Below, one piece after another: positions 39,719 to 48,124 of a stretch of 63,628 nucleotides of DNA. The stretch is from Pseudoflavonifractor sp. MSJ-30 (GTDB lineage: Bacteria > Bacillota > Clostridia > Oscillospirales > Oscillospiraceae). The stretch spans positions 1-63,628 of the forward strand of contig NZ_JAHLPU010000071.1 of the NCBI RefSeq assembly GCF_018918045.1, in the 5' to 3' direction. How positions within the stretch are numbered: position 1 is the first letter of the stretch; every line of letters starts with the position of its first letter. The notes beneath the pieces are model-generated. The model was not told the DNA's origin and did not search any database. It worked only from the letters and a program-made list of their open reading frames with translations. A program made the position numbers and the translations under genes.

Positions 39719-40294
39719 ATGGAGCAGTTTCGTTACCCGTTCCCGGGAAGAGAACTGGCAGATCAGGAGCTGACCTATGATCTTTGTTACGGCAAGATTC
39801 CTGAAAAGGACCGGGCCGCGATTGTGGAGGCTGCCTGGCGGAAGGGCAGCGAGGCGGCAGAACAGCTGTTCCGGCAGGAAAAGGGCTCCATGGACTTTTA
39901 CAGCATTGCCCGGCGCAATGGCCTGACGCTGCTGGAGAAGGATACGGATTATGTGGTAGGCGGGCGCCGATACTTCAGCGACTATATTTCCGGACGGAAG
40001 TGCGTCAATATCTACGCAAAATCGGTAGGCATGTGGGCAAAGGAAAATGGCCTGGAGTATCAGCAAGCGGTAAATCTGATTTTAAGTCATGAATACTATC
40101 ATTTTCTGGAAGTGACCCAGCTTGGCCTGACAAGCCGGGACTACCAGGTGCCGGCGCTGGTGCTTGGACCGCTGAAAATTGGCAAAACGGGAATCCGGGC
40201 TCTGTCGGAGATCGGAGCGCACGGCTTTGCCAGAACCTATTATGAACTCTGGCTGGAGGAGAAAAAGCATGATGGATCGAAATCTGAACTATGA
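39719..40294 (+). CDS. Small protein with HExxH motif, unknown function
   Basis: 191 aa from the ATG at 39719 (GAGGAAAGG upstream), 10 nt after hyuA. SHEYYHFLEV at residues 123-132 is an HExxH zinc-metallohydrolase motif (His124, Glu125, His128) in a helix, with a possible third ligand in the Glu/Asp-rich stretch that follows. No signal peptide or membrane helix. Residues 60-110 include a possible binding strand (YVVGGRRYFSDYISGRKCVNIYA). It resembles no family I can name. The 3' end overlaps the FAD gene by 26 nt. Confidence 0.68.
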   Translation: MEQFRYPFPGRELADQELTYDLCYGKIPEKDRAAIVEAAWRKGSEAAEQLFRQEKGSMDFYSIARRNGLTLLEKDTDYVVGGRRYFSDYISGRKCVNIYAKSVGMWAKENGLEYQQAVNLILSHEYYHFLEVTQLGLTSRDYQVPALVLGPLKIGKTGIRALSEIGAHGFARTYYELWLEEKKHDGSKSEL

Positions 40295-41636
40295 TGTTGT
40301 GATCATCGGCGGCGGACCCGCGGGCGCTGTCGCTGCCATTGCTTCCGCAAGGCATGGAGCCAGAACGCTGTTGGTCGAGCGCAATGGGTACCTTGGCGGC
40401 GCGCTGACCGGCTGCGGTGTGGGGCCTCAGATGACGTTTCACGCGGGGGATACCCAGGTAGTCCGGGGAATCCCGGATGAGATCGTTTCAAGGCTTCAGG
40501 CTCTGGGAATGTCTCCCGGACATATGGAGGACTTTGTCGGATATGCCAGCAGTATCACGCCTTTTGACGCGGAGGGCATGAAGCTTGTGCTGGAATCCAT
40601 GGCTCTGGAGGCAGGGGCAGAGCTGCTGTATCACACGGTATATACCGGGTGTACCGTGGAGCAGGGCCGGATTGCCAAAGTGACGCTGTACGCAAAGAAC
40701 GGCTTCTTTGATGTCAAAGCCAAGGTGTTTTTGGATTGCAGCGCCGATGCGGATCTTGCCACCAATGCGGGCGTGTCCAGCGTTTACGGCCGCCCCGCGG
40801 ACCATCTGGCCCAGCCTATGACCATGAACATCAAGGTTGCGGGAGTTGACCGGGACCGGGTTATGGAATTCGTAAAGGATAACCGGGAGGATATGCTGCA
40901 AACCATCCCCTTCGACCATCTGGAGGAGATTCCCCGGACGGGCATCCAGGGGGCCTATTCCAGGATAAAGGCTGCCAAGGCTGCCGGAGAATTTGACGTG
41001 GATCGGGATATGGTGCTGTGCTTTGAAACAAACAGCAAGGGAGAATTTATCCTGAATATGTCCCGGATTATCCGAAAGTCCGCGGTGGATCCCTTTGAGC
41101 TGACAGAGGCGGAGATTGAAGGCCGAAAGCAGGCGCATCAGATCGTTGCGTTTATGCGCCGGAATATTCCGGGGTTTGAGAACTGCCGTCTGGAAATGAC
41201 GGGCCCCAGCATTGGCATTCGGGAGAGCAGGAAAATTGACGGAATCTACAAGCTGACAGCCGAGGATCTGCTCAACAATACCATGTTCTCCGATGCCGTC
41301 GCAATGGGAGGTTATCCCATTGATATTCATTCCCCGGATGGCGCGGCTATGAAGCATCGCTTTTTAAGGAAAGGCAGCTGGTATTCCATTCCTTACCGGT
41401 CTCTGGTGACGGAGCAGGTGGAGAATCTGATTGTGGCGGGCCGCTGCCTGAGCGCGACCCATGAGGCGTGCGCGGCTGTGCGTGTAACACCTATTGTCAT
41501 GGCCATGGGACAGGCCGCCGGAACCGCCGCCGCCCAGAGCGCCGGAACGGGCCAGGCGGCAAACAGACTGGATACGGACGTTCTGCGGAAGACGCTTCGG
41601 GAAGACGGCGTGTTCCTGGAGGAGTATCAGTCATAA
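40269..41636 (+). CDS. FAD-dependent oxidoreductase (FAD_oxidored family)
   Basis: 455 aa from the first of two adjacent ATGs (40269, 40272) with GGAGG 9 nt upstream. YDVVIIGGGPAGAVAAIASARHGARTLLVERN is the N-terminal Rossmann FAD motif (GxGxxG...E); FLDCSADADLATNAGV near 155 and AGRCLSATHEACAAVRVTPIVMAMGQAAGTAAA near 400 are family marks. Members oxidise or desaturate varied small molecules; the substrate is not shown. Last gene of the HyuA cluster, overlapping the HExxH gene. Confidence 0.85.
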   Translation: MMDRNLNYDVVIIGGGPAGAVAAIASARHGARTLLVERNGYLGGALTGCGVGPQMTFHAGDTQVVRGIPDEIVSRLQALGMSPGHMEDFVGYASSITPFDAEGMKLVLESMALEAGAELLYHTVYTGCTVEQGRIAKVTLYAKNGFFDVKAKVFLDCSADADLATNAGVSSVYGRPADHLAQPMTMNIKVAGVDRDRVMEFVKDNREDMLQTIPFDHLEEIPRTGIQGAYSRIKAAKAAGEFDVDRDMVLCFETNSKGEFILNMSRIIRKSAVDPFELTEAEIEGRKQAHQIVAFMRRNIPGFENCRLEMTGPSIGIRESRKIDGIYKLTAEDLLNNTMFSDAVAMGGYPIDIHSPDGAAMKHRFLRKGSWYSIPYRSLVTEQVENLIVAGRCLSATHEACAAVRVTPIVMAMGQAAGTAAAQSAGTGQAANRLDTDVLRKTLREDGVFLEEYQS

Positions 41637-41853
41637 TTATGGACCATAAAACCGGCTCTCCAACCGTTGACTACGGCTGAGGAGTCGGCTTTGTTTTGTC
41701 CTGTGGTGTTCGGTGATGCCAATGCCTTGCCATATTCTTAATAATTTGTTTTCGCTTTTTTTGAAGATGTGTGGTATAGTACTGGGAAAAGAATGCGCAG
41801 AAGACTGTTCCGGTCCGATGCGGCGGGGCAACCCGCAAAAGGAGTGAAAGTCG

Positions 41854-44136
41854 ATGCAGCCGAAAATGTGTTGCAAATGCAAAAAGAATGTGGCCGTGAT
41901 CTTCATTACCAAGGTGGAAAACGGCGTTACCCTCAATGAGGGGTATTGTATCAAGTGTGCCCGGACGCTGGGCATCCCTCAGATTGACCAGGCTGTGAAG
42001 CAGATGGGCATTTCCGAAGAGGATCTGGACATGATTTCCGACGAAATGAGCAGTATGTTCGGCCAGAAGGACGACAGCGAGGGCGAAGACGATGAGGTAG
42101 ACAGCCAGACTGCCACTTTTCCTCTGATGAATCAGCTCTTTGGCGGTATGCCAAAGTCTGCCAGGCAGCCGGAGAACGCCGAGACCAAAGAGAAAGAACC
42201 CAGGAAGGAAAAGAAAAGCAAGCATAAATTCCTGGACAGCTACTGTATGGATCTGACCGCCCGGGCCAGAGAGGGCAAGCTGGATAAGGTCATTGGCCGG
42301 GACGTGGAGACGGAGCGGGTCATTCAGATTCTGAACCGCCGCCAGAAGAACAACCCCTGCCTGGTGGGCGAACCCGGCGTGGGTAAGACCGCCATTGCCG
42401 AGGGCCTGGCGCAGCGGATCGTGGCCGGGGATGTGCCCTATAAGCTGCGGGACAAGGAGGTCTTTCTGCTGGATCTGACCGCTCTGGTGGCAGGCACCCA
42501 GTTCCGGGGGCAGTTCGAGAGCCGCATGAAGAGTCTGATCACAGAGATCAAGGCCTGCGGAAATATCATTCTGGTCATTGACGAGGTCCACAATCTGGTG
42601 GGCGCGGGAGACGCCGAGGGCAGCATGAACGCCGCCAATATTCTGAAGCCTCCGCTGTCCCGGGGTGAAATCCAGGTCATCGGCGCTACAACATTCAATG
42701 AGTACCGGAAATATATCGAGAAGGACGCCGCTTTGGAGCGCCGGTTCCAGCCCGTCTCTGTGGCGGAGCCTACCATAGAGGAGGCTTGCCAGATTCTGCA
42801 GGGCATTGCCAGAACCTATGCGGAATTCCATGGGGTTTCCATCTCCCCGGAGATCGCCCGGCAGTGCGTTGTCCTTTCCGAGCGTTATATTACGGACCGG
42901 TTCCTGCCGGATAAGGCCATCGACCTGCTGGACGAGGCCTGTTCCGATGTGAATCTGCGCAGCAAGGAGATATCCAGACTGGCTGAGCTGAAAAAGGAGC
43001 GGGATGACTACGAACTGGAGCTCCGTATGCTCAATGAAGATACGGAGAACACGGATTTTGAGCGTCTGGCGACCATTCGCAGCAAGCTGTGCCAGCTGGC
43101 GTCCGACATCGAGGCGCTGGAAAAGATCCCCGCTCCCGCTGTTACCATGGATAATCTGGCCCGGATCATAGAGCTGTGGACAAAGATTCCCGCTTCTAAG
43201 ATCAAGGCCCAGGAATACAAGCAGCTCAAGGGCATGGATGAACGGCTGAAGGCGCACATTGTGGGCCAGGATCATGCCGTAGAGGCTGTGTCCCGGGCTA
43301 TTCGCCGGAATCGGGTGGGTATTTCTCCCAAGCGCCGTCCCGTATCCTTCATCTTCGCCGGTCCCACCGGCGTGGGCAAGACGGAGCTGGTCAAGTGCCT
43401 GGCAAACGATATGTTCGACAGCACGGACGCGCTGATCCGGCTGGACATGTCCGAATATATGGAGAAGCACACGGTTTCCAAGCTGATTGGTTCGCCTCCC
43501 GGCTATGTGGGCTATGACGAAGCAGGACAGCTGACAGAGACCATCCGCCGGAAGCCCTACAGCGTGGTGCTCTTTGACGAAATTGAAAAGGCCCATCCGG
43601 ATGTGATGAATATCCTGCTGCAGGTGCTGGACGACGGCCGGATCACGGATTCTCAGGGCAGAACCGTGAACTTTGAGAATGCCGTCATCGTCATGACCAC
43701 CAATGCCGGTTCTGAGGGCAGCGTCAGCAGCATGGGCTTTGGCCGAACGGACACGGATCAGGTAAAGGAACGGACCATGAAGGCCCTGCAGGGCTTCCTG
43801 CGGCCGGAGTTCCTGAACCGTGTGGACGAGATCATCACCTTCAATCACCTGACGAAAGAGAACTTCCTGGGCATTGCCGACATTATGCTGGAAGAATTGC
43901 AGGACAGCCTTCGGAACCGGGGCCTGGACTTTGCCTGGACGGATGAGGTCAGGCAGCATCTGGTGGACGATGCCTATTCCGTGGTCTACGGGGCGCGGAA
44001 TCTGCGCCGGATTATCCAGAAGGAGCTGGAGGATCCCATCAGCGAGGCAGTTATCGACAGCTTTGAAAAACCAATCTCCGGCATCTCCGCCCGGATGGAG
44101 GACGGGGTGATCAAGCTGGACGTTCAGGAGGCATAA
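41854..44136 (+). CDS. ClpE-like AAA+ ATPase with N-terminal zinc finger
   Basis: 760 aa. Residues 5-36 hold CCKCKK...CIKC, the two-pair zinc finger typical of ClpE, in place of the ClpC N-domain repeats. AAA-1 follows with Walker A GEPGVGKT near 175, AAA-2 with GPTGVGKT near 505; a short UVR-like coiled middle lies between. The tail has the family's last segment but I see no clear ClpP-loop of the (L/I/V)GF type except near SMGFGRT, so pairing with ClpP is not certain. TATAGT at 41775-41780 is a likely -10. No CtsR box is visible. Confidence 0.85.
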   Translation: MQPKMCCKCKKNVAVIFITKVENGVTLNEGYCIKCARTLGIPQIDQAVKQMGISEEDLDMISDEMSSMFGQKDDSEGEDDEVDSQTATFPLMNQLFGGMPKSARQPENAETKEKEPRKEKKSKHKFLDSYCMDLTARAREGKLDKVIGRDVETERVIQILNRRQKNNPCLVGEPGVGKTAIAEGLAQRIVAGDVPYKLRDKEVFLLDLTALVAGTQFRGQFESRMKSLITEIKACGNIILVIDEVHNLVGAGDAEGSMNAANILKPPLSRGEIQVIGATTFNEYRKYIEKDAALERRFQPVSVAEPTIEEACQILQGIARTYAEFHGVSISPEIARQCVVLSERYITDRFLPDKAIDLLDEACSDVNLRSKEISRLAELKKERDDYELELRMLNEDTENTDFERLATIRSKLCQLASDIEALEKIPAPAVTMDNLARIIELWTKIPASKIKAQEYKQLKGMDERLKAHIVGQDHAVEAVSRAIRRNRVGISPKRRPVSFIFAGPTGVGKTELVKCLANDMFDSTDALIRLDMSEYMEKHTVSKLIGSPPGYVGYDEAGQLTETIRRKPYSVVLFDEIEKAHPDVMNILLQVLDDGRITDSQGRTVNFENAVIVMTTNAGSEGSVSSMGFGRTDTDQVKERTMKALQGFLRPEFLNRVDEIITFNHLTKENFLGIADIMLEELQDSLRNRGLDFAWTDEVRQHLVDDAYSVVYGARNLRRIIQKELEDPISEAVIDSFEKPISGISARMEDGVIKLDVQEA

Positions 44137-44149
44137 AGAATCATAGTGT

Positions 44150-44178
44150 GGCGGCACTGCCGGAAAGGCGGTGCCGCC
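44150..44178 (+). terminator. Terminator after the ClpE-like gene
   Basis: GGCGGCAC pairs with GTGCCGCC, with an inner stem. Lies between convergent genes. Confidence 0.7.
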
Positions 44179-44189
44179 GTTTGCGCGCC

Positions 44190-44369
44190 TTACAGATCGT
44201 CGAATTTATCGGACAGAGTGTCGGAGATTTTCCAGGCCACATCCTCCATTTTGTTGGCGGCTTTGGCAGCCAGCTTGCGGGTGGGATTGGTCCGGGGCAT
44301 CATCAGCACGGCCACCATCCCGGCGGCTGCCCCAAGTCCCGCGGAAATTGCCCAGCCTTTTGCGTTCAT
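44190..44369 (-). CDS. Small membrane-anchored protein (YtxH-like)
   Basis: 59 aa from the ATG at 44369 with AAGGAGG upstream. One glycine-rich helix at residues 5-23 (WAISAGLGAAAGMVAVLMM), then a charged amphipathic tail ending KFDDL. Matches the YtxH pattern of general-stress membrane proteins. Function unknown. Confidence 0.7.
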   Translation of the reverse strand: MNAKGWAISAGLGAAAGMVAVLMMPRTNPTRKLAAKAANKMEDVAWKISDTLSDKFDDL

Positions 44370-44446
44370 GTTTGGTTCCTCCTTTTTGTAGGATGGCATT
44401 AGTATGCCCATTGTGGGAAAATACACGCTGGAAGCTTTTTCTCCTC

Positions 44447-44475
44447 TTTCATTCCTGCGAAAACTATGTTATACT
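44447..44475 (+). promoter_or_regulatory. Promoter of the PyrF-like gene
   Basis: TTTCAT (44447-44452), 17 bp, TATACT (44470-44475). Confidence 0.55.
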
Positions 44476-44502
44476 GAATAAAAAAGAGCGGGAGGCTGGC
44501 GT

Positions 44503-45369
44503 ATGTCGGTGGATGGGCTGCAGGAGAAGATCAGAAAACGAAAATCGGCGCTGACGGTGGACATGACGCTGTTTCCCGGCCAGCTGCCGGAATGTTATGC
44601 GGAAAAGAGTTTTCCGGAGGGGTACAGGCAGTATTGTCTGGACTTGATGAAGCGCTTAAAGGGGCAGATCCCGGCGGTCCGCTTTCGGCTCAGCGCCCTT
44701 GCGCTGCTGGGTGTGCAGATGCTTGAAATCCTTCCGGAACTGACAAAGCGGGCGTTCGAGTTGGGCTTTTATGTTCTGCTGGAGGCGCCGGAACTGGGCA
44801 ACCGCGAGACGGCGGAGCTGGCGGGCGCAGCTCTTTTGGGGCCGGAGAGCATATACCGCTGTGACGGCGTGCAGATCCCGTTCTACGCCGGAAGCGATGT
44901 GCTGGAGCCGTTTCTGCCATACTGTGAAACGATGCGCAAGGATGTGTTTGCCACGGCCAGGACGCCCAACCGCACTGCCCCGGAGCTGCAGGACCTGCTC
45001 AATGGTACGCGTCTGGTGCATATGGCCGCAGCGGACCGGGTCAGCCGCTATGCCGACAGCCTGCTGGGAAAGTTTGGCTATGCCCGGGTGGGGATTGCCG
45101 CTTCCGCGGGCGCGCCGGACAGTCTGAAAAATCTTCGGGCGAAATATGGAAATCTTTTCCTGCTGGCGGATGGTCTGGATTACCCCAGCGCCAACCTGAA
45201 GCATGTTTCCTATGCTTTCGACAAGCTGGGCAGGGGAGCAGCCTACTGTGCGGGGGCCATGGTCACCCAGGCCTGGCGGCAGGCTGAAAACGCCGACCCC
45301 ATAGAGGCCGCCCAGGCGGAAGTCGAGCGGCAGAAGAAGGGGCTGCAAAGATACATTACATTTCTGTAA
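44503..45369 (+). CDS. Degenerate paralogue of orotidine-5'-phosphate decarboxylase (class II PyrF-like)
   Basis: 288 aa, the length and order of class II PyrF: SVDGLQEKIRKRKSALTVDMTL at the start, then a TIM-barrel pattern ending with AYCAGAMVTQAWR. In active enzymes the strand after about residue 60 reads V-K-P with a catalytic Lys and is followed by paired Asp; here it is VRFRLSALALLG, so the Lys is lost. NRTAPELQDLL near 165 and GDGL-like ADGLDYPSA near 225 remain. Probably not a decarboxylase; it may have a regulatory or other role. Assignment rests on my reading of the pattern. Confidence 0.55.
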   Translation: MSVDGLQEKIRKRKSALTVDMTLFPGQLPECYAEKSFPEGYRQYCLDLMKRLKGQIPAVRFRLSALALLGVQMLEILPELTKRAFELGFYVLLEAPELGNRETAELAGAALLGPESIYRCDGVQIPFYAGSDVLEPFLPYCETMRKDVFATARTPNRTAPELQDLLNGTRLVHMAAADRVSRYADSLLGKFGYARVGIAASAGAPDSLKNLRAKYGNLFLLADGLDYPSANLKHVSYAFDKLGRGAAYCAGAMVTQAWRQAENADPIEAAQAEVERQKKGLQRYITFL

Positions 45370-45375
45370 AAAACG

Positions 45376-45399
45376 CGAGGCGGCAATATTGCCGCCTCG
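45376..45399. terminator. Perfect palindrome between convergent genes
   Basis: CGAGGCGGCAAT followed by its complement, 24 nt in all, with A/T-rich sequence on the left. Serves both strands. Confidence 0.8.
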
Positions 45400-45406
45400 T
45401 TTGCCG

Positions 45407-45688
45407 TTATCGGTTGGAATTCTTTTCGGTTGGGATCATGGTGGTTCCGTTGGTCTGCCGGGTGCTTTCCTGGGTCTGCTCCGTCATCAGGGGGCCGTTG
45501 CCATTGTCCATTGTGGGCGTGGTGTCCCGGGCGGTGGACTCGGTGGTCGGCATGGTGGTCGGCGCGGCGGTGGCCTGAGTAGTAGGCACGGTAGTCATAG
45601 GCGTTGTCGCCTGATTTCCGCCCCGGCAGCCGGTCAGCAGACACAGCATAAGAACGGCTGATAAGAACAACAGCGAATACTTTTTCAT
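45407..45688 (-). CDS. Thr-rich lipoprotein, unknown function
   Basis: 93 aa from the ATG at 45688 with GGAGGAG upstream. Signal peptide and lipobox LCLLTGC (Cys at about 21), then a low-complexity Thr/Pro/Ala tail typical of surface linkers, without any domain. Anchored to the outer face of the membrane. Perhaps a spacer or a remnant of a larger surface protein. Confidence 0.7.
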   Translation of the reverse strand: MKKYSLLFLSAVLMLCLLTGCRGGNQATTPMTTVPTTQATAAPTTMPTTESTARDTTPTMDNGNGPLMTEQTQESTRQTNGTTMIPTEKNSNR

Positions 45689-45791
45689 ACATTTCTCCTC
45701 CGAATCAATTGGATTCAGAGGTATTATTCCCGCAGGTTCCCTTTTTAAGCAGGGAAAAACCGCCATAAAAAAGTTTTAAGGATTTTTCTTG

Positions 45792-45820
45792 TTGCTATTT
45801 CCGAAGGTTGATTGTATAAT
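45792..45820 (+). promoter_or_regulatory. Promoter of the polyferredoxin gene
   Basis: TTGCTA (45792-45797), 17 bp, TATAAT (45815-45820). Confidence 0.75.
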
Positions 45821-45857
45821 GGTGGGGCGTAACAAAAAACAAAAAGGGGAGTTTGCT

Positions 45858-46247
45858 TTGAAAAAATTGACCGTAAAGAAAGACGCGCCCTGCATGGCGT
45901 GCCTCGCCTGTGTGAGTGCCTGCTCTACCGCCTTCTACAAGGAGTTCAATGAGGACTACAGCTGCATCCGTATCGTTTCCGGTAAGGACGGCGGCGCCAA
46001 GCCGAATGTCTGCATTCAGTGCGGCAAGTGCATGAAGGTCTGTGAGCATGACGCCATTACCCAGAATCCCAAGACCGGCGTGTACATGATCAACAAGAAG
46101 AACTGTGTCAGCTGCGGCAAGTGCGTGGAGGTCTGCCCCATGAAGGTCATGGTGCTGAAACCTGAGAACCCCGCTTCCAAGTGCATTGCCTGCGGTATCT
46201 GTGCCAAGGCCTGCCCCATGGGTATCCTGGAGGTTGTGGAGAAGTAA
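45858..46247 (+). CDS. Polyferredoxin with four 4Fe-4S-type Cys clusters
   Basis: 129 aa from a TTG with GGGGAG upstream. Four Cys motifs: CMACLACVSAC near 11, CIQCGKCMKVC near 53, CVSCGKCVEVCP near 80 and CIACGICAKACP near 110, the last two of the classic CxxCxxCxxxCP type. No membrane helix, so a soluble electron carrier. Proteins of this size serve hydrogenases or oxidoreductases; none is nearby. Own promoter and terminator make it a single-gene unit. Confidence 0.9.
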   Translation: MKKLTVKKDAPCMACLACVSACSTAFYKEFNEDYSCIRIVSGKDGGAKPNVCIQCGKCMKVCEHDAITQNPKTGVYMINKKNCVSCGKCVEVCPMKVMVLKPENPASKCIACGICAKACPMGILEVVEK

Positions 46248-46255
46248 TCCCTGCG

Positions 46256-46285
46256 CGATTGGGCGGCCTTCCGGCGGCCCAATCG
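46256..46285 (+). terminator. Terminator after the polyferredoxin gene
   Basis: CGATTGGGC pairs with GCCCAATCG plus an inner stem; T6 follows. Confidence 0.9.
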
Positions 46286-46336
46286 TTTTTTCAAAGCATC
46301 CCAAGAATACGCGCAATTAATTATCGGAGGAAAACA

Positions 46337-47482
46337 ATGAGCAAAGGTGGACATTTTTTGGCGGAACAGCCCCAGAAGAAGAACAAGCCCTGGGTTGTCG
46401 CTGTGGCGGTGATTCTGGCGGTGGTCCTGCTGCTGGGCGCGCTGGGCGCCTGGTTTGTGGTCTCCAAAATGAATAAGATCAATCGCGCGCAGCGGGGCGA
46501 CAACCAGCTTTCCGCGGACGATATCGGTAAATACCTGGTGGAAGACACTACGCCGACGACCGAAGAGACAACGGAACCCACAACGGAAGCAACGACCGCT
46601 CCAACAGAGGAAACCAAGCCGAACTACGGCAAGCTGGGCAAGATCGTAAACTTCCTGCTCATCGGTCAGGATGCTCGGCCCGGTGAGGACAGCAAAAATT
46701 CGGATACGGTCCTCCTGGTCTCCGTCAATAAGGAGACCAGGAAGATCACCATGATTTCCTTCCTGCGGGACAGCTATGTAGTGATTCCCAAGGTCTACGA
46801 TACCTATGGAAATCCGCATTCCGGCCAGACAAAGCTGACCCTGGCTTATGCCATGGGCTATAAATGGGGCGGCGACCTGGGCGCCATGGAAATCATGGAT
46901 CAGGTCATCGAGCGGAACTTCGGCGCTGTGGTGGATTACAATGTGGAGATCAACCTGGACGCCTTTGACGCCATCATCAACGCCGTTGGCTATATCACTG
47001 CCGATCTGGACGAGGACGAGGCGGCTTATATGAATGAGAAGTTCAAGGACTATCCGGATCGGAACTTCCAGGTGGGCGAGAACCGTCTGGACGGCTGGGC
47101 CGCGGAGGAGTACGCCCGTATGCGCCATTCCAGCGCCGCGGACAACGACTATAAGCGCACCGCCCGCCAGCGGACTGTGGTGTCCCAGGTGCTGGAACGG
47201 GTCAAGGGCATGAACGTTATGCAGATCAACGCATTGGTTGACGAGCTGCTGGACAAGGTGCTGACGGATATGACGAATTCCGATATCACTACCTGCATTA
47301 CGGAGCTGCTGCCCCTGCTGCCGGAGATGACTATGGACTCTCTCCAGTGCCCGAATGCCGATATGGGTCTCTACGGCGAGATGGTGGACCTCTTCAAGGA
47401 CGGAAGTCCCGAGCAGAGCATCCAGAGATTCACCGAATCCAAGGCCAAAGCCATCATCACCGCCATTACCGAGGACGATTAA
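46337..47482 (+). CDS. LytR-CpsA-Psr (LCP) family glycopolymer transferase
   Basis: 381 aa; ATG with GGAGGA upstream. A short cytoplasmic tail, one membrane helix at about 20-42, a Thr/Glu-rich linker (75-95), then the LCP domain: NFLLIGQDARPGEDSKNSDTVLLVSV near 105 with the conserved Arg and Asp, ISFLRDSYVVIPK near 135, and NRLDGWAAEEYARMRHS near 250. LCP proteins move teichoic acid or capsule from the lipid carrier to peptidoglycan. Followed by a 9-bp hairpin (47490-47513). Confidence 0.94.
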   Translation: MSKGGHFLAEQPQKKNKPWVVAVAVILAVVLLLGALGAWFVVSKMNKINRAQRGDNQLSADDIGKYLVEDTTPTTEETTEPTTEATTAPTEETKPNYGKLGKIVNFLLIGQDARPGEDSKNSDTVLLVSVNKETRKITMISFLRDSYVVIPKVYDTYGNPHSGQTKLTLAYAMGYKWGGDLGAMEIMDQVIERNFGAVVDYNVEINLDAFDAIINAVGYITADLDEDEAAYMNEKFKDYPDRNFQVGENRLDGWAAEEYARMRHSSAADNDYKRTARQRTVVSQVLERVKGMNVMQINALVDELLDKVLTDMTNSDITTCITELLPLLPEMTMDSLQCPNADMGLYGEMVDLFKDGSPEQSIQRFTESKAKAIITAITEDD

Positions 47483-47489
47483 GAATTCT

Positions 47490-47513
47490 GTGCCGCCCAA
47501 TACCGGGCGGCAC
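47490..47513 (+). terminator. Hairpin after the LCP gene
   Basis: GTGCCGCCC pairs with GGGCGGCAC, loop of 6; weak T-tract. May only partly stop transcription before the DUF3783 gene. Confidence 0.55.
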
Positions 47514-47535
47514 ATTCCGCAACAGGAGGAAACGT

Positions 47536-47925
47536 ATGTATAATCTTCTGATGTATCAGATCCCTCAGGAAAAATCCCGGATTATCAAGGCCATTGCTCT
47601 GCAGCATGGCTTCCGCGTCCGAGTGGTCAAGCCGGAGGAGACGGGCTTTTCCGTAGGCACTCTGGCGGATATTCCCGGGGCGGTCCAGGCCGGGAAGGGC
47701 AGTACAGAACCCTTTGAAGACGAAATGCTGGTGCTGTGCAATGTGGATCAGGATGCGTTCCACAGCTTTCTTGCCCAGCTGCGGGCAAGGAAAGCTCCCG
47801 TTACCCTGAAAGCCGTGGTCACGGAACACAATACAGGCTGGACCTTTGCCAGACTCCATGAGAATCTGGCAGAAGAGCACCGGGCTATGCTGGAGGCAAA
47901 GAAAAGCATTCACACGGAAAAGTAA
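47536..47925 (+). CDS. DUF3783 family protein
   Basis: 129 aa; ATG with AGGAGGA upstream. LLMYQIPQEKSRIIKAIALQHGFRVRVV opens it, then a central acidic segment, MLVLCNVDQDAFHSFLAQLRARKAP near 70 and KAVVTEHNTGWTFARLHENLAEEH near 100: the DUF3783 pattern. No membrane part or catalytic motif seen. Function unknown. It stands between LCP and the sporulation operon. Confidence 0.8.
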   Translation: MYNLLMYQIPQEKSRIIKAIALQHGFRVRVVKPEETGFSVGTLADIPGAVQAGKGSTEPFEDEMLVLCNVDQDAFHSFLAQLRARKAPVTLKAVVTEHNTGWTFARLHENLAEEHRAMLEAKKSIHTEK

Positions 47926-47941
47926 AGAATCTGCCATAAAA

Positions 47942-48054
47942 AACGTAGGGGACGATGCCCACATCGTCCCGAGGCTTCAAAAACAGAGCTGTGCGCGCGA
48001 ACGTACCGCTCCGCTGACCGGGCTTCGGGACGATGAAGGCATCGTCCCCTACGG
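47942..48054. repeat. Dispersed palindromic repeat, copy A (GGGGACGATGCC ends)
   Basis: Ends are inverted: GTAGGGGACGATGCC (47945-47959) and GGCATCGTCCCCTAC (48038-48052), with inner arms ATCGTCCCGA and TCGGGACGAT. Non-coding, about 110 bp. Similar to the copy at 58389. It lies in front of spoIIIAA and could contribute to or isolate that promoter. Confidence 0.7.
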
Positions 48055-48124
48055 CGTTATACATTGGAAATCTGTGCATCCCCCGGCGACCTTCCGCATA
48101 GAGTTGGACAAAGGAGGGGATGCC

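Noticed and set aside
41671..44157. 828-codon open frame antisense to the ClpE-like gene
   Set aside because: Same reason: a shadow of GC-rich codons; low-complexity product with no family.
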